A stretch of DNA of 64,000 nucleotides from Monosporascus cannonballus. Lineage: Eukaryota; Ascomycota; Sordariomycetes; Xylariales. The DNA lies in assembly GCA_004154925.1 (NCBI GenBank), contig QJNS01000729.1:1-64000 (forward strand), given 5' to 3'. Shown here one piece after another: positions 12,241 through 25,100 of this stretch. Both the position numbers and the translations under genes were made by a program. The notes beneath the pieces were generated by a model. The model saw only the letters and a list, made by a program, of their open reading frames with translations. It ran no database searches and had not been told where the DNA came from. Numbering within the stretch: position 1 is the first letter of the stretch; each line of letters begins with the position of its first letter.

Positions 12241-14559
12241 CGTCTTTGCAGTAATTATAGTGTTTATTTGCTGCTTCATCGAATTTAAATTTTCGGTTTT
12301 AATTTTTAAAATTTTGTCAATTCATTCATTTACATTAATAGAAATTTTTATCGTTTATTAGTTGCCAGTTTTACCATATTTGATTAAGCAAAATCTTAAA
12401 GAGAATAATACGTGTTTTTTTCGATATTATGGCCCTTTTTTTACCCGTTATTAAAATATTAATTTATTTTTAATATTAGCCAAGTTATTTCCAAAAAGTT
12501 CAGCTTTTTTTTAAAAAAAAACATATTGCGATCCACTTCGTAGAAGGAAGATAAAATTTCGTTAATATTATTTATGATATTTATGATACGGACATATTTT
12601 TTGTTAATTTCCCTTTTTTGTTAATTTCCCGGGCGAAATTAATCGGAATGTTTAATAAAGTAAATGGGAAACAAGTAATCGTTTTGAACTTTTCGCAAAA
12701 AACGGTTTTCGACATATAAAAACAATAATCTTCTCCGTAAAATCTTTATCCAGTTATTTTTTCTTTCGAAATTAAGGTGTTAATTAAATATTGTCTAAAT
12801 TTTGTTGATATGATAAATGTAATTGACCGGTTTAATTTTATTCTTTGTGTAATAAGTACCCGTAAGTTATGGCTTTTCTCGGTCGGTATGCTAGAATATT
12901 TATTTTTACCGATATAAAAATGTTTTCGATAAAAACGTTTTCGATTTCCCTATTAAAAAGGATTTTTAATTTGTTATACAACGTTTATAAATTTTGCGTT
13001 TTTGTTTTAGTCGATTCGCCGGAAATTAAGAACGCTTAATAAGTAAGGTGCGGTTTTTAAAAACCTTTTTTTAGCGAATTTATTTTCGTTTCCGAATGCC
13101 GATACGAAACGAAAGGCTTCCGTATTTTTCATGTTGGCGGCTTTTTTGGTTATTTTGTCTTTAAATAAGAACGTGAAACTTCAATTACGTTTTTTAACGT
13201 TAAAGTTTCGTCGTTGTCGTTTTTTATTATCGTTATCCATATTTCCGATATATGCCGTTTTATTAAGTCGATGTTAAAAAATACTACCGCAGTTATTTCC
13301 AAATAACATGGGATACTAAGAAGGAATATATTTAATTTATACGTTTTCGAATTTCTGCAAATTCGTATAGTTTTTAGTATTTCGGCTTTTAGTTTCCATA
13401 GATTTAATAAAGATATTATTGAGAACCATTTATTTTCGTCACGCTTTTAAAACAGTTTTTGTGAAATTATATAAATAATTTAATAAAGGTTTATTGCGGA
13501 AGTTTTTTAAGCGGTTAAATATGATAAGAAATATTTAACCAACTATAGCAGTTAAATTATAAACGAAATAGGTGAACCCTAAGTACATTATATTAAAAAT
13601 TTAAACACTTATTGGTAACAAAAATAAAATTATAGTTGTTTTGTACTATTAATCCATTTAAGCGTTAGTTGTAAATCTTTTGGGCGTATGAACGATAAAG
13701 GATTTTGTTATTATTGTATTCAACGGCAGTTTTTAAAGCATAAAATTTAATTTAATAAGGTATTTTCCGTTTTTCGTTGGCTTATTATATTCGTTTATTA
13801 TAATGTGGAATAATTTTCCATAATGAAAGTTTTTTCGCGAAACTTTGGGTAAAGTTTATTATTACCAAATAATAAATTTTATAATAAATTTGAATCGAAA
13901 TAGGATGAAATTAAATATAATTATATAATACATTAAACGCGGTTATAATAAATACATTTTGGATAAACATTAAGATAAAAAAAGAAAAATTATAAAGTTA
14001 TAAAAAATTAAAGATAAAAAGTAAAAAACGAAAATAATTTGTACGGACCGGAAAAATAAGGATGTAAATTATATTGAGACAATTAAAGATTTAAAATATT
14101 AAGTACTAATTTTTTAAATATTATTAAAATTCTTTTCAGGATAACTTGTCTATCGATTTATAGAGTATTTCGTTTTTTATTCCAATATTGAGGATAATGT
14201 TAACGGGTTTTGAATTAGTTATATATGAACTGTCGTTACTGTTAGATTCTTGAATTAAATACGGTTTTTAAAAACGTTACTTTTTTTCGAAAAATATATA
14301 GTTACGGTTATATTTTCACAGAAATTTGCGGTAAATTCTATAAAGAATTTCCCAAAAAATGAGGTGTTATATTTAGTTTCGTATTTGTTTCATATTAGGT
14401 ATTTCAGAATAAGCCGTTTTTTTGCGTATATTAGTTTGCGTGAACGTAAAAACTTTATTTTGAATAAAACTTATTTATTGTTCTTATTATGGACAAATGT
14501 ACGTTCTGCTTACAGTTCACATTTAAATTACGAATTGGTGTCTCGTAATACAGGGAATA
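12241..14559. other. Decayed repeat DNA, class not resolved
   Basis: AT-rich sequence with long stop-broken frames on the minus strand (about 13,300-12,500) rich in Lys/Arg/Phe, which suggests a former transposase or retroelement frame. I could not match it to a family motif. A short duplicated segment (TTTTGTTAATTTCCC, twice) lies near 12,600-12,630. A 66-codon plus-strand frame at 14,364-14,564 shows no recognisable domain. Confidence 0.4.
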
Positions 14560-16340
14560 AATAATATAGTACGGAAATAATTTAGTATATTTTTAAGTAT
14601 TTTGGTATGGTAAATTCATCACCCAGATTACCGATTTCTTTACCATTATTTTCGTAGAACTTTGCCCAATAATGGGTATTTTCTGTAAAAACGGAAAAGC
14701 ATTTCATTATTTATAACAAATTATAATAAGTTAGATTTTGTACTGTATTTAAATTTCCAACCCGTGACTGCAAAGTCGATAATATGTTTTGTTTTATCTT
14801 AATATAACGTTTGTACTATTTCGAAATTATCAAACATTTTGAATATTTCCAAAATCTTTCATACTGATATAAGTTTAACATTATATATTTCTGTAAATAT
14901 TAGGAATAAAACCAAAATTTACGTTTTTGACATAGTTTTAATATTTGGCTAATAAATAATAATATGCGTTAATTAAACACCAAGTAACTTTTTAACTTAA
15001 TTATGTTGTTCGTAATTAATATACTATCGTAGGTAGGTTTCCAATACTTGGTTTAATTGTATTAATAAAGTTGCACCTGTTTTCAAAGTCCAATGCCGTA
15101 AACAATTTAATTCCGTAAAAATGGCCTTTTACTTCAGTAATTACAGCTAATGATATTCAAATTTTGACGGTAATATTGTTTCAATATATATGATGAAGTA
15201 TAAGCCGTAATTTCCTACGTTTTCCCAGTGAAGAATGTTGAAGTACTTTGCAATTAACTTTAAAAGTTAAATTTATTGTTTTTATAACCGATTTTCAAGT
15301 ATTTTTTAAAAGTACGTGATTCGTTTTTATTTATAAACAAGTTAAAACCTAATTAATCAGTTTTTTTTAAAAGGTTTCCCTATAATTTTATTCTTTATGT
15401 TTTAATAATTTCCCATTAAATTTTCAGGGCAATTAATGTTCGTATTTGTGGTATTATTATAATATATTAATCAATTCTTTTTTAGTTTTCGACTTGTTAT
15501 TTTAAACCCTTAGTTCATTACCTAAATTTTCCTTTAATAATAGTAAAAATTCGTTGTAATTTTAAAATATGTAATTTCCGTTTATATTTTGGTTTTTAGG
15601 TACTAATGTACTTATTCTATCTTTATACACATGTTTATCTCTTTTTGAATCCAATATTAAAATGTTCTTTTTTTTATTAACGAAGTAAAAAAAATTTTTA
15701 CTTAGTCAATCCGTAAATTGATTAAGGGGTTGTATTAATCCAACCCTAGTCTTCTTTAAATTATATTGTAATCTATCAATAACAGTATATGAAAATTATT
15801 TCTTTCATATAAATTTTAAATATAAAACCGAAAATAAGAAATTTTGCGGATAATCTTTGAATTCTTAGCAACGCATATTTAACTATCGGTACTTTTTGCA
15901 ATGTAAGCGTTTTTTTATTTCTATAGCAATATAGACTTATTAACCATATTTAGTGTAATATAATATCTGCTTAACGCTCAGGAATTTATTATTACGGTAT
16001 ACGAACATATTTTAATTTATATGTTTAAAACCTTTAGTAAAAGTTTCTTTTGCTTTTTAGGGGGGTTCGTTATTTTACCGCTTTTTATGAGTAATTTTCG
16101 TTTATTAACTTTTTTCTTCAATTTATTAAATGTTTTTATGTTCTTTTTTGAAATATAGTTCGTTTCTTTTTATTTTTTTGTCGGTATATTCAAACTTTAA
16201 GTTGAAATGCATAACTTTTATTTCATCGTAATATATAAATTTATTTAGCGAATTTTCCTATATATGGTATGATGTTTTTATTTCATGACGTTAATATTGT
16301 TTTTTATAGAGTTTAATTAAAAATTCAAATTTTTCTATTA
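14560..16340 (-). mobile_element. Gypsy fragment D, internally deleted
   Basis: Minus-strand relic related to A and C. Bases about 14,900-15,060 match the integrase 3' part of A (about 2200-2350), including a shared block CGTAATTAATATA. Only about 200 bp further on (15,285-15,345) the sequence already matches the RT start region of A (about 4300) and C (about 30,640). Some 2 kb of pol is therefore missing between these points. On the right it stops just before the LTR of element E at 16,439, so E may have truncated it. Confidence 0.6.
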
Positions 16341-16438
16341 GACCAAATTCCAATCTATTAATAAGCCTTTAAATGAATAAAGTTTGGAAACTTAAATCTG
16401 TTTATTTATATATAGTCCTGGGTTTTCACATGGAAACT

Positions 16439-16834
16439 GTTACGACCTGGCAAGGTGCGGCCTTAGAAAACGGTCGTAACAGGGATTTGCAAGCTAAATG
16501 GGTTAAGTTACGTAATAGCTTAATAAGATCGATCATAACGCTTTTAAAGCTAGATTCGACGAGATCGATCGTAAAGTTTTTAAAGCCAGATTTAATAAAA
16601 TTGGTCGTAAGGCTTTTAAAGGTAAATTTAACAAAAATAATAAATTATAATATATAAATATATTTATTCCCATAATTTAAATAATATTAATATGTAAGAA
16701 TATTTTGTTACTTAAAACATGTTTCGTGCTACGAAATGTAATTAATTATTATATTTATTATTTAAAACATTACGATATTAACATAACTCCGTATTATTTA
16801 GGCTTAATAATTAGTTAAGCCTTTAGCCCTTACG
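16439..16834 (+). repeat. 5' LTR of element E
   Basis: Starts TGTTACGACCTGG and ends near TTTAGCCCTTACGTA, matching the start of the LTR of A and the ends of the LTRs of B and C. The first 43 bases form a hairpin: TGTTACGACC at 16,439-16,448 is perfectly complementary to GGTCGTAACA at 16,472-16,481. The U3 part also holds three 36-bp tandem repeats. Confidence 0.75.
16526..16633. repeat. Three 36-bp tandem repeats in the U3 of LTR E
   Basis: Units at 16,526-16,561, 16,562-16,597 and 16,598-16,633 share the pattern AGATCGATCGTAA..CTTTTAAAG..AGATTTAA with about 70-80% identity by eye. They cause the 12-residue periodicity of the 94-codon open frame 16,373-16,657, which I do not regard as a gene. 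Repeats at this place in an LTR could be promoter or enhancer elements; that is inference. Confidence 0.85.
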
Positions 16835-16999
16835 TATTGTAAGTTCTTATTTAATAATACCGTTAAACCTTAAGTAATCCCTTTTTAATTAAAATATTAA
16901 TTAATATTTATTGTAGTTTTTGTTCAAAATTAAGAAATTCGAGAAATAAGTTTAGCAGTTTCTAAACCAGGTAACTGTTATTTTAATTTGCATTATCGT

Positions 17000-17760
17000 A
17001 TTAGGGTGTAAGGTTAAGAAATTTTAATTTTAAGATGGGAAAGGAAATATTTAAAGTTTGTTTATTTATGTATAAATATATTTTTGTTTTTAAAATCTAA
17101 ACGGGTCGGTAGATAGAATTTTAGTTATAATAATTTTCCTTACGGGAGATATTTTGGATTAGTTCGAACTGGTTATAAGGGATTACTTGGAAAACGTTAA
17201 GGCCGATTAGGAAAAAGTTGTTAAGGCTTTTTTTGTCGATTATGTGAATTTTAAGGAAAATTTAAAGATTAATTTTAAGAATCCGGACGAAAAGCAGACG
17301 GCGATATAACAGATTTTGCGATTATATCAGAAAAGAACCTGTTTTAAAGTACGTTATTAGTGTTAAGAACTTCATAATTAAAATAAAGTAAATCCATAAT
17401 AAAGGTAATAACTTAATCGACATGTTGTATAAAGGATTAAAAGATAACGTTAAAAATATTATTATGAAATTTTTAAAAGCTAAAACATTAAATCGGTATA
17501 TTACCGGAGCTATTAAAATTAATAACAGATTATTTAAAAGCAGTATAGAAAAAAGGGGATAATATATTTTACGATATAAAGGATAATCTGCCAATTAAGC
17601 AAAAAAACGCGATAAATTATTTATATCCTATAGCATACTGCTAGGACCTATGGAATTTAAAACGATTTAGCGTAAAAACAAAAGCTAAATTAAGTATTAT
17701 AATTGTGGTAAAATAGGATATTACTAAAGTATTTACAAGAAACCTCGATAATAAGGCTGT
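17000..17760 (+). pseudogene. gag relic of element E with zinc knuckle
   Basis: A plus-strand frame around 17,170-17,330 reads RDYLENV, then FVDYVNFKENLK and KNPDEKQTAI, typical of the gypsy gag domain ('F.d...F...L...F.dpdE..TA'). At 17,695-17,736 a frame reads YYNCGKIGYY, a stop, and SIY: a CX2CX4HX4C zinc knuckle in which two Cys and the His are now Tyr and one Cys survives. This is a textbook RIP footprint. The protein would have packaged element RNA. Confidence 0.8.
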
Positions 17761-19230
17761 TGGACCCTTGTTCCGGAAGAACAACCAATTGGTTTAAACG
17801 GTAAACTATTCGAGAAAAATAACCAAAATATTAATATAATTTGAGCTTAATACGAATAAAACCCATAATGATAAAAGGTTCGATACAGAATACGAAAAGT
17901 TAAATGCTTAACTTAAAAGGTATTAAAGAAATAACAAAACGCCTTAAAGGAATAGTTTTAAAAAATTGGGAATAGATAAAGGCGGTTTGGCTTAAAGTTC
18001 TAAACGGATACGGTAAAATATACGCCGTATATTATGAACCACGAAAATATTTAGTATATCACCAATGGAAAAAGTCCACATATTAACATATTATATATAT
18101 ATACAAGGAAAAGTTTGATTTTTTAACTAAACCGGGGAAAATAAAAGGGAAAAACGATAATATGAATATTTTCAAATTTTTGCCGTATAAAATGATATCG
18201 ATAAACGAAGAGTTTTTTATAGAATTACCCAAAAGGAAAGTAATATCCGTAAAAAAACCTTTTTGGCATTTATACTAATACAATTATTAATATAAAAACA
18301 AATAATTTAGCATATTGTAGAAAGATATTAATAAACGGTTATGGCGGACCTTTATTTTCAATTGGTTTTAAATATAAACTCTGAAGAAAAAAAGGTATTA
18401 AAGCCGAAACTCGTATTTTTATCCGTGACATATAAAAAGGTAATAACGACATAATATAATATGATGTTATATAATAAATAAGCAAATCGGTTATTTAGTA
18501 AGAAAAAAAGATTAAAACGATATTAAAAACACTTAATGTAATTTAAAGTACAAATGCGCCGATAAGAATAACGAATACAATAATTTAACGCGTTATAGGA
18601 AGATATATAAATAGAAATTAACGAATTCGAAAACGAGTTAAAAGAAAACGGTTGCTTCTAAGAGAACAGTAAAATAATAAAATTTAAAAAAGGTTTAAAG
18701 GTAACGAAAAAAAACCTTTTAATAATTTTATTACTTTGAAAATACGTATCGACGCATATTAATATATCGCAATAATAAATTGCTGAATTTTAGACAGTAA
18801 TTGTATTGTACACAATATTTTTAATAAATTTAAATTATTATGGAAATATAAATTTCAACTGTATATAATTCTAACCACCGAAAATTAAGATTTCGCGCAC
18901 GACGAAAAAAAATAGACATTCAAGTATTTCGATATTTTTATTGGAAAATAGCGATATAATTTTAGGATATTTGTGTATATTCCAGTGCGGAATTTTGATT
19001 AACGGAAAATTTAATTAAATAAAATTGGTTTTATACTTTTTTAAGGGATAAAAAAATCTTAACATTCGATTAACAATAACGACAAATGTAAATATAACGA
19101 TATTATATGTACTTTATTACCTAAAAGGATAAATTATAAAGAAAAATAGGTATTACTAATATAACATATTTTTATTATTATAAAATAAGGTTTAAGTAAT
19201 TAAAACCATTTCAAATTAACAACGCTAAAC

Positions 19231-19957
19231 GTCAGAAAGTTTAATTAATATATTATTATAAATATTCCTGTTGTAAATGTTGATAGTTCCCTTTAAAAAT
19301 AATAAGATTTTTCTATTGCTTTTTTTGTCAGCGGAGTTGCTAAAACGGCTTGCAAGCAGTTTTTAATATTTTGGTAGTTACTAATCGCTGTAGTTGTAAT
19401 CAGAGTACTAACTTACCACCCCGTATATAAAAGATAAAATAAATAATATAAAAATAAACAAAGATTTTGTGAGCACATAACATGAAACTCTGAGTTACAA
19501 AATTAAAAATAAATACTCTTATATAAAAAAATTAGTGGCCAATATTAACTGCAAGCTAATTAGGTACAATTAAATTTTAATCAAATACTAACTGACTACT
19601 GTAATTTTACTCAGGCTATTAGCTAACTACAAACTACAAGCTGTAGTTTGATATTAAACCATTAATAACTAATTAATAACCCTGCTTGTCGACAACGCCC
19701 AAACATACATCCAAAAAAATTCGAATGGGTTCAATTTTCAATGTAAATTGTAACAATAATATAAAAAGTTATTTGCTATTAAAATAAATAATAAAAGTAA
19801 TTTTCGCATCCGTTATTGCCGACTTACAAGCAGAAATAATAAAAAACAAATAATTTTTTCTTAATTTCTTTAAAAAAAATATATAATACATATTTTTAGT
19901 TTTAATAAAAAGTTATTTATAAAATAAACCTTTCCTGTTCGAAGATACTGGATATAC
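19231..19957. other. AT-rich spacer with short GC-richer spots
   Basis: No gene is visible. The stretch 19,310-19,430 is less decayed and contains GTAGTTGTAATCAGAGTACT. A second segment at 19,600-19,700 has short self-complementary pieces (ACTACAAACTACAAGCTGTAGTTTG). These could be ends of a small DNA transposon but no pair of termini could be assigned. Confidence 0.45.
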
Positions 19958-20070
19958 TAGAGTGGGGGCGCAAAAGTCTCGGTAAACTCCGTTTTTCCAT
20001 ACAAACTCGTAGATTTCCGCCTTAAATATTTCCACAACTTTGTATTATATGAATAATATTTAACACACTG

Positions 20071-20108
<38 letters not shown>

Positions 20109-20723
20109 CATAATATAATAACGACCTTGCATTTATATAAAACTAGGTCAATAAATTAAAACAATTCCTTAAACGTAATATAATATTTGACCACAAAATA
20201 TAAATTTGAATATAAATAAACTTAAGAAAAACTCTTATTTTAATAATACACCTAAAATAAGATGTTGAATATTTTTATTTAAATTTTATATATCCGTGAT
20301 GCTATTTATTTTGCTTAAGAAAATTTTGCATAAATCTAAGCGAAAATTTAAGCTTATATATTTAACCGAATATATATTATGTACTTATACCGTCGACTTA
20401 TGTTAAAAAGTATATGGTTTTAAATGAAATTCTGATTTTTCTAATTTATTTTATAAAAGCTAAACGTAAAATATTATGTTATAATATCGCCCACGAAAAT
20501 TTTAAAATTTAATTACGTTAATAAATATTAGGTATATAATATGTAATTATCGGAGAACTCATATATTAAAGTTATAATTATTCATAGAATCATAGGGTAA
20601 TAGGTGGTTCAAATTATATATGAATCTAACTAACAAATATAAAGTTATTTATAAATAAAGTTAAAAGGTGCTAGTGAAGAGTGCACAAACTGGAGACTAA
20701 ACCGAGACTTTTGCACCCCGACT
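19958..20723. mobile_element. Non-autonomous DNA element with terminal inverted repeats
   Basis: The left end at 19,961 reads AGTGGGGGCGCAAAAGTCTC followed by GGTAAACTCC. The right end, read on the minus strand from 20,722, is AGTCGGGGTGCAAAAGTCTC followed by GGTTTAGTCTCC. Inverted repeats of about 30 bp therefore bound roughly 760 bp with no coding capacity. A TA precedes the left end (19,958-19,959), as expected for Tc1/mariner-type insertion, but a matching TA on the right is not clear. The interior is AT-rich and contains a (TA)n run. Likely a MITE or deletion derivative. Confidence 0.7.
20074..20106. repeat. (TA)n microsatellite
   Basis: An uninterrupted run of TA dinucleotides of about 33 bp inside the small inverted-repeat element. 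Confidence 0.95.
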
Positions 20724-20881
20724 GTGTCTATCGTGCAACTTATATCGTAAAATGATTTCTGTGTATTTAACTCAGCCTGGAAATTATGGCATAAACCCAA
20801 ATATATCTTACATAAAATAAGCCTTTACGTAGTTTCCAAAATAATAGAAAACGAAAAACTAGATAATAAGTAAGTAAAAAA

Positions 20882-21302
20882 TGTTATGACCTTACGGGTT
20901 TAGCTGTTACAAGGACAGTCGGGTTCTCTTAGGGCGTAATCCCGATCAAAGCCGAGGGTTACGTAACTGGCCTAAAAGGCTCAGTTTAGCTTATTAACCA
21001 AGGAGCCTTAAGCCTATCGAGCCTTAAGGTAGGTAACTTAAGATAACTTAAAGGGATTTAACGAATAAAAAAAACCTTAAACTAATGCAAACGGCTTAAG
21101 TTAAAAATAAGATATATATGTTCATTAATTCTATAATTTGAATAATATTATTTTGTAATATAAATTCGGTATTTAAAATATTTTTGGTATTGGGAAACGT
21201 AATTGTAATCATTTTATTACTTAGATTCCCCGTAATATTCCCCCTAATATAAACTCGCATAACTTAAATTTAATATTTCGTTAAATATTTAAGCAGTATA
21301 CA
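20882..21302 (+). repeat. 5' LTR of element B
   Basis: Starts TGTTATGACCTTACGGGTTT and ends near TTTAAGCAGTATACA. The first 180 bp are less decayed than the rest and match 27,034-27,202. The second half matches 33,675-33,919, including GGGATTTAACGAATAAA and ATATATATGTTC. Confidence 0.8.
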
Positions 21303-21439
21303 TTGCAAGTTTTTGTTTAATAATAATGTCGGACTTTAAGCAATATATCCTTTGAATTAAAACATCCATTAATACTTCAGTAATTTTTGGTATTATATAA
21401 TTTAAGACCAGAATTAAAAGTTCGAAAAATATGTTTAGC

Positions 21440-22170
21440 AATTTGCAAACCAGGTAATAATTATCTTAATTCGTATTATTACGTTAAGGTATAAAACTAA
21501 GAAACCTTAACCTTACGATAAAAAAGAAACGTTTAAAGTTTTTTAACGTAAGTACGAATGTATTTTCGTTTTCAAGATTTGAAAGGATCCGTAAATCGGC
21601 TTTTCGTTATGGCGGTTTTCCTGATAGGAAACGTTTTGAATTGATTTAAACCAGTTATAAGGGATTATTTGGAGAATATTAAAACCGATTAGGAGAAAAT
21701 TACCAAGGTTTTTTTTTACGATTATGTGAACTTTAAGGAAAAGTTACAGGCTAATTTCGAAAACCTATATAAAAAGCGAACGGCGATATAATAAATTTTG
21801 CAGTTATAATAAAAAAGTATTTATTTCGAAGTATCCTATGACTTTTAAAATCTTACAGTTAAAGAAAAATAAACCGATAACGAAAACGCTAGTTTAATCT
21901 ACATATTTTATAACGGATTACAAAATAACGTTAAAGATAAAATTATTAAGATTTTGAAACTTAAGACGTTGGATTAATATATTACAAAAATTGTTGAAAT
22001 TAATAATAACTTGCATAAACGCTGCATTGAAAAAAAGAAATATATTATTTAAATTATATAGAACCGCGCTAAAACCGATAGAATTTGGGACGGTTTAACT
22101 TAAGCATAAAAGTTAAGTATTATAATTATGGTAAAATGGGATATTATCGAAATATTTATAAAAAGCTTTA
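21440..22170 (+). pseudogene. gag relic of element B with zinc knuckle
   Basis: Collinear with the gag relic of E: GATTATTTGGAGAATATTAA at about 21,663 corresponds to E 17,183, and the segment FYNGLQNNVKDKIIKILKL can be read near 21,907-21,963. At 22,118-22,159 the zinc knuckle reads YYNYGKMGYYRNIY followed by KKL; all three Cys and the His are now Tyr. Dead structural-protein gene. Confidence 0.8.
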
Positions 22171-22199
22171 ACGATAAGGCAGTTACACCCTTATTCTGG

Positions 22200-25100
22200 A
22201 AGGATAATTATTTGGCCCAAATAGGAAGTAATTCGATAAAAACAAAAAAAAAGTATTAACATAATTCGGGCCTAATACGAATAAAGGCTACTATAATAAG
22301 AAGTTCGATACGAAATGCAAAAAGCCAAAAGAAAACTGGCTTAAAAAGCATTTAAACGATGATAAAACGTCTTGAAAAAATAGCTAAAATATTATTAAAA
22401 ATTTATAAAACTTACTTGCTTTAAAGTTCTAAGCCGATATACCAAAATATACGCCGTATCTTGTAAACGACGGGAATATTTAGTACATAATAACATGGTT
22501 TATTTATTAACGAATTATACGTATATGTAAAAGAGGATTCGATTTTCCTAATTAAACCGGCAATAATAAGGTGGATAAGTAATAATATCGATATTTCCGA
22601 ATTATTACCTTTTAAAACGATATCGATAAACGAACCATTTTAAAAAGTGAGCGAAAAGGAAAATAATATTTGCAGGAAAAGCCTTTTTGCTTCTAAATTT
22701 GGTATAACTATTAATCCGTAAAAAGGTTAATTTAGTATACCCTAGAAGAATATTATGAAAGAGATATTCCGGATTGTTATTTTTAATTAATATTTATTAT
22801 TAAATCCGAAAAAAACATTATTAAGGGCGATATTTGTACTTTTATTCGAAAGATATAAAATGGTAATTACGATATTACATAATAAAATATTGCATAATAA
22901 ATGAACGAATTATTTATTTAATAAACAATGAAACTACGACACATTTAAAAGTAATTCAAAAATTTAAAGGCGACATGAGGAGATAAAAATAATAAATACA
23001 GCAACTTAATACGCTATATATGGAAATATAAGTACGATATATTAAATTCGAATAAAAATTAAAACAAAATGGTTACTTATAAGAAAACCGTAAAATAACG
23101 AAAGTTAAAGGAATTAAATTTTTTTTTCAAAAGTTGAAAACGTAACGATACGAACTGTTAATAAGCGTATTACTTTAAAAGTGTGAATTGGAATATATTA
23201 ATATACCGTAATACTAAATTGCGGAGCTTTAGGCGGAAATTATATTTTACTAGATATTACTAGTAAGTTCAAATTATTATGGAAATTTTAGTTGAAATCT
23301 TATGGCGTTATATATGCCGAAAGTTAAGATTACGCTTACGGTAACGGAAAAATTAAATACGAAATTAATTATTTTCAAAATTTAATTTACGTACGATTCC
23401 GGATAATAATTTTTAACATCGTTTTATTTAGGAATTAACATTCAATTTTAAGAAATTTATGGATGTATGCATATAAGACTTTATAAAACAATTAATTAAA
23501 TAAAGTTCGTTTTGTAATTTTTCACAAAAGAAAATTCTGAAAAAAATTAATATTCAATCCGAAATGGTGACGAATATAAACATAAAATACGATAGATATT
23601 TCATTACCTAAAGAAATAAAGCAGCAAAAAAAGTTAAAAAAATAACATATTATTATTTTTATTAAAACGAAATTTTAGAAAAGTAAATAAGGCTTTATAA
23701 TAAAAGGCCGAAAGGCCCAAGAAGATAGATATTGTGTTACTATAATATTATAAATATAAGCAGTTTTTTAGACAAAAATATGAATACAAAATTATCCAAA
23801 TATAACGAATAAAATTATGAAATAATTAAGAAAGGCATATTTACGAAATTTTGCCTTATTTATAATCTTAACGGAAATAAGGTGCGAGATTTATAAATGA
23901 ATTTAGATAAACCCTTTTACCGTTAAAAATCCAATAATATTGCCTTTAACCATTAAAATCAAGAGCCTATTTTATAACGTTTAATAATTTATAATATTTA
24001 CCTTTAAAAGGAAATATAAGGTTATTAAAAACTAAAAAAATACGAATAAAAATAACGTTTAAAATACAAATTATTTGAATAATTGGTTGCGGTAATAATA
24101 TTTACAAACGTATTAATAACTTCTTAAGAGATAGTAAATTATACATTACGAAAATATATTAACGGCTTTATCGTATATTACTTGGACAGTAGTTTCGTTT
24201 AGTTAACCCCCCCAAAAAATATAAATTATATTTTTAAATGTTTTCATGTTTCAGAAAACATTTAATTACTAATTAAGACAAAAAAGGGTTAATTTCACCA
24301 ATACGAAATAAAATACTTAGGATATATTATCACTTTAGCATATATTGAAATAAACGTTAAAAGATCGTTATAAATGTAAAATAGCAAATATTAATTACAA
24401 TTAGACAAGACAAATATTTCCTAGAGTTAATAATTACGATTAAACGTTTATCCCAAATTTTAACAAAATTATTATAGTTTTAATTAATTTTATTAAAGAA
24501 ACTTTAAATAAATGTTATAAACTTTAGACTCATGTTACATATTTAAGAATACGATTATTAACTAATTAATATTAATTATATATCATTTAGTACGTTTTAT
24601 GGAATTAAAAACCGATATTTCGGATTATACGTTAAACGCAACAATCAGATAAAGGGATAATTAAGGCAAATTATATATTATCATAGTTTTTTCGCATAAA
24701 TTAAATGGAAATGAATTTAATTACGTTATTCCAAATAAGGTATTTTTGGTTATTACTATTGTTTTTTACGAATTTAGATATTTCCCTAAAGAAAATATTT
24801 TAAGGTTTATACGGATTATCAAAATCTTATCCGTTTTATTATAATTAAAAAACTTACGGAATAATAATTATGATATGTATGCATAAGAAATAACGAATTT
24901 CGATATCGTTATTATTTATGAAAGGAAAAACTTAAAAATTACAACGTTAATATCTTAAGTAAACGAGCAGATTTCCCCAAAAAATTATTTAAAATTACAT
25001 ATATAAAATTCGAAATTGCTTCCAAAGAAATTTCTATTGAGGCCAAATTTCAACAATACGGGTTACCTTATATAACATATATTAAGAAATTAAAATATAT

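Larger units (their letters stand above)
16439..19230 (+). mobile_element. Gypsy element E, 5' part only
   Basis: Plus-strand element consisting of one LTR (16,439-16,834), leader, gag relic and the beginning of pol. It is collinear with element B from about 16,940 to 19,210 (B 21,435 to about 23,690) and then stops. The RNase H, integrase and 3' LTR are absent. Heavy RIP-type damage; not functional. Confidence 0.75.

Noticed and set aside
16373..16657. 94-codon plus-strand frame with 12-residue repeats
   Set aside because: It lies within an LTR and is explained by three 36-bp tandem DNA repeats; there is no domain or gene context.
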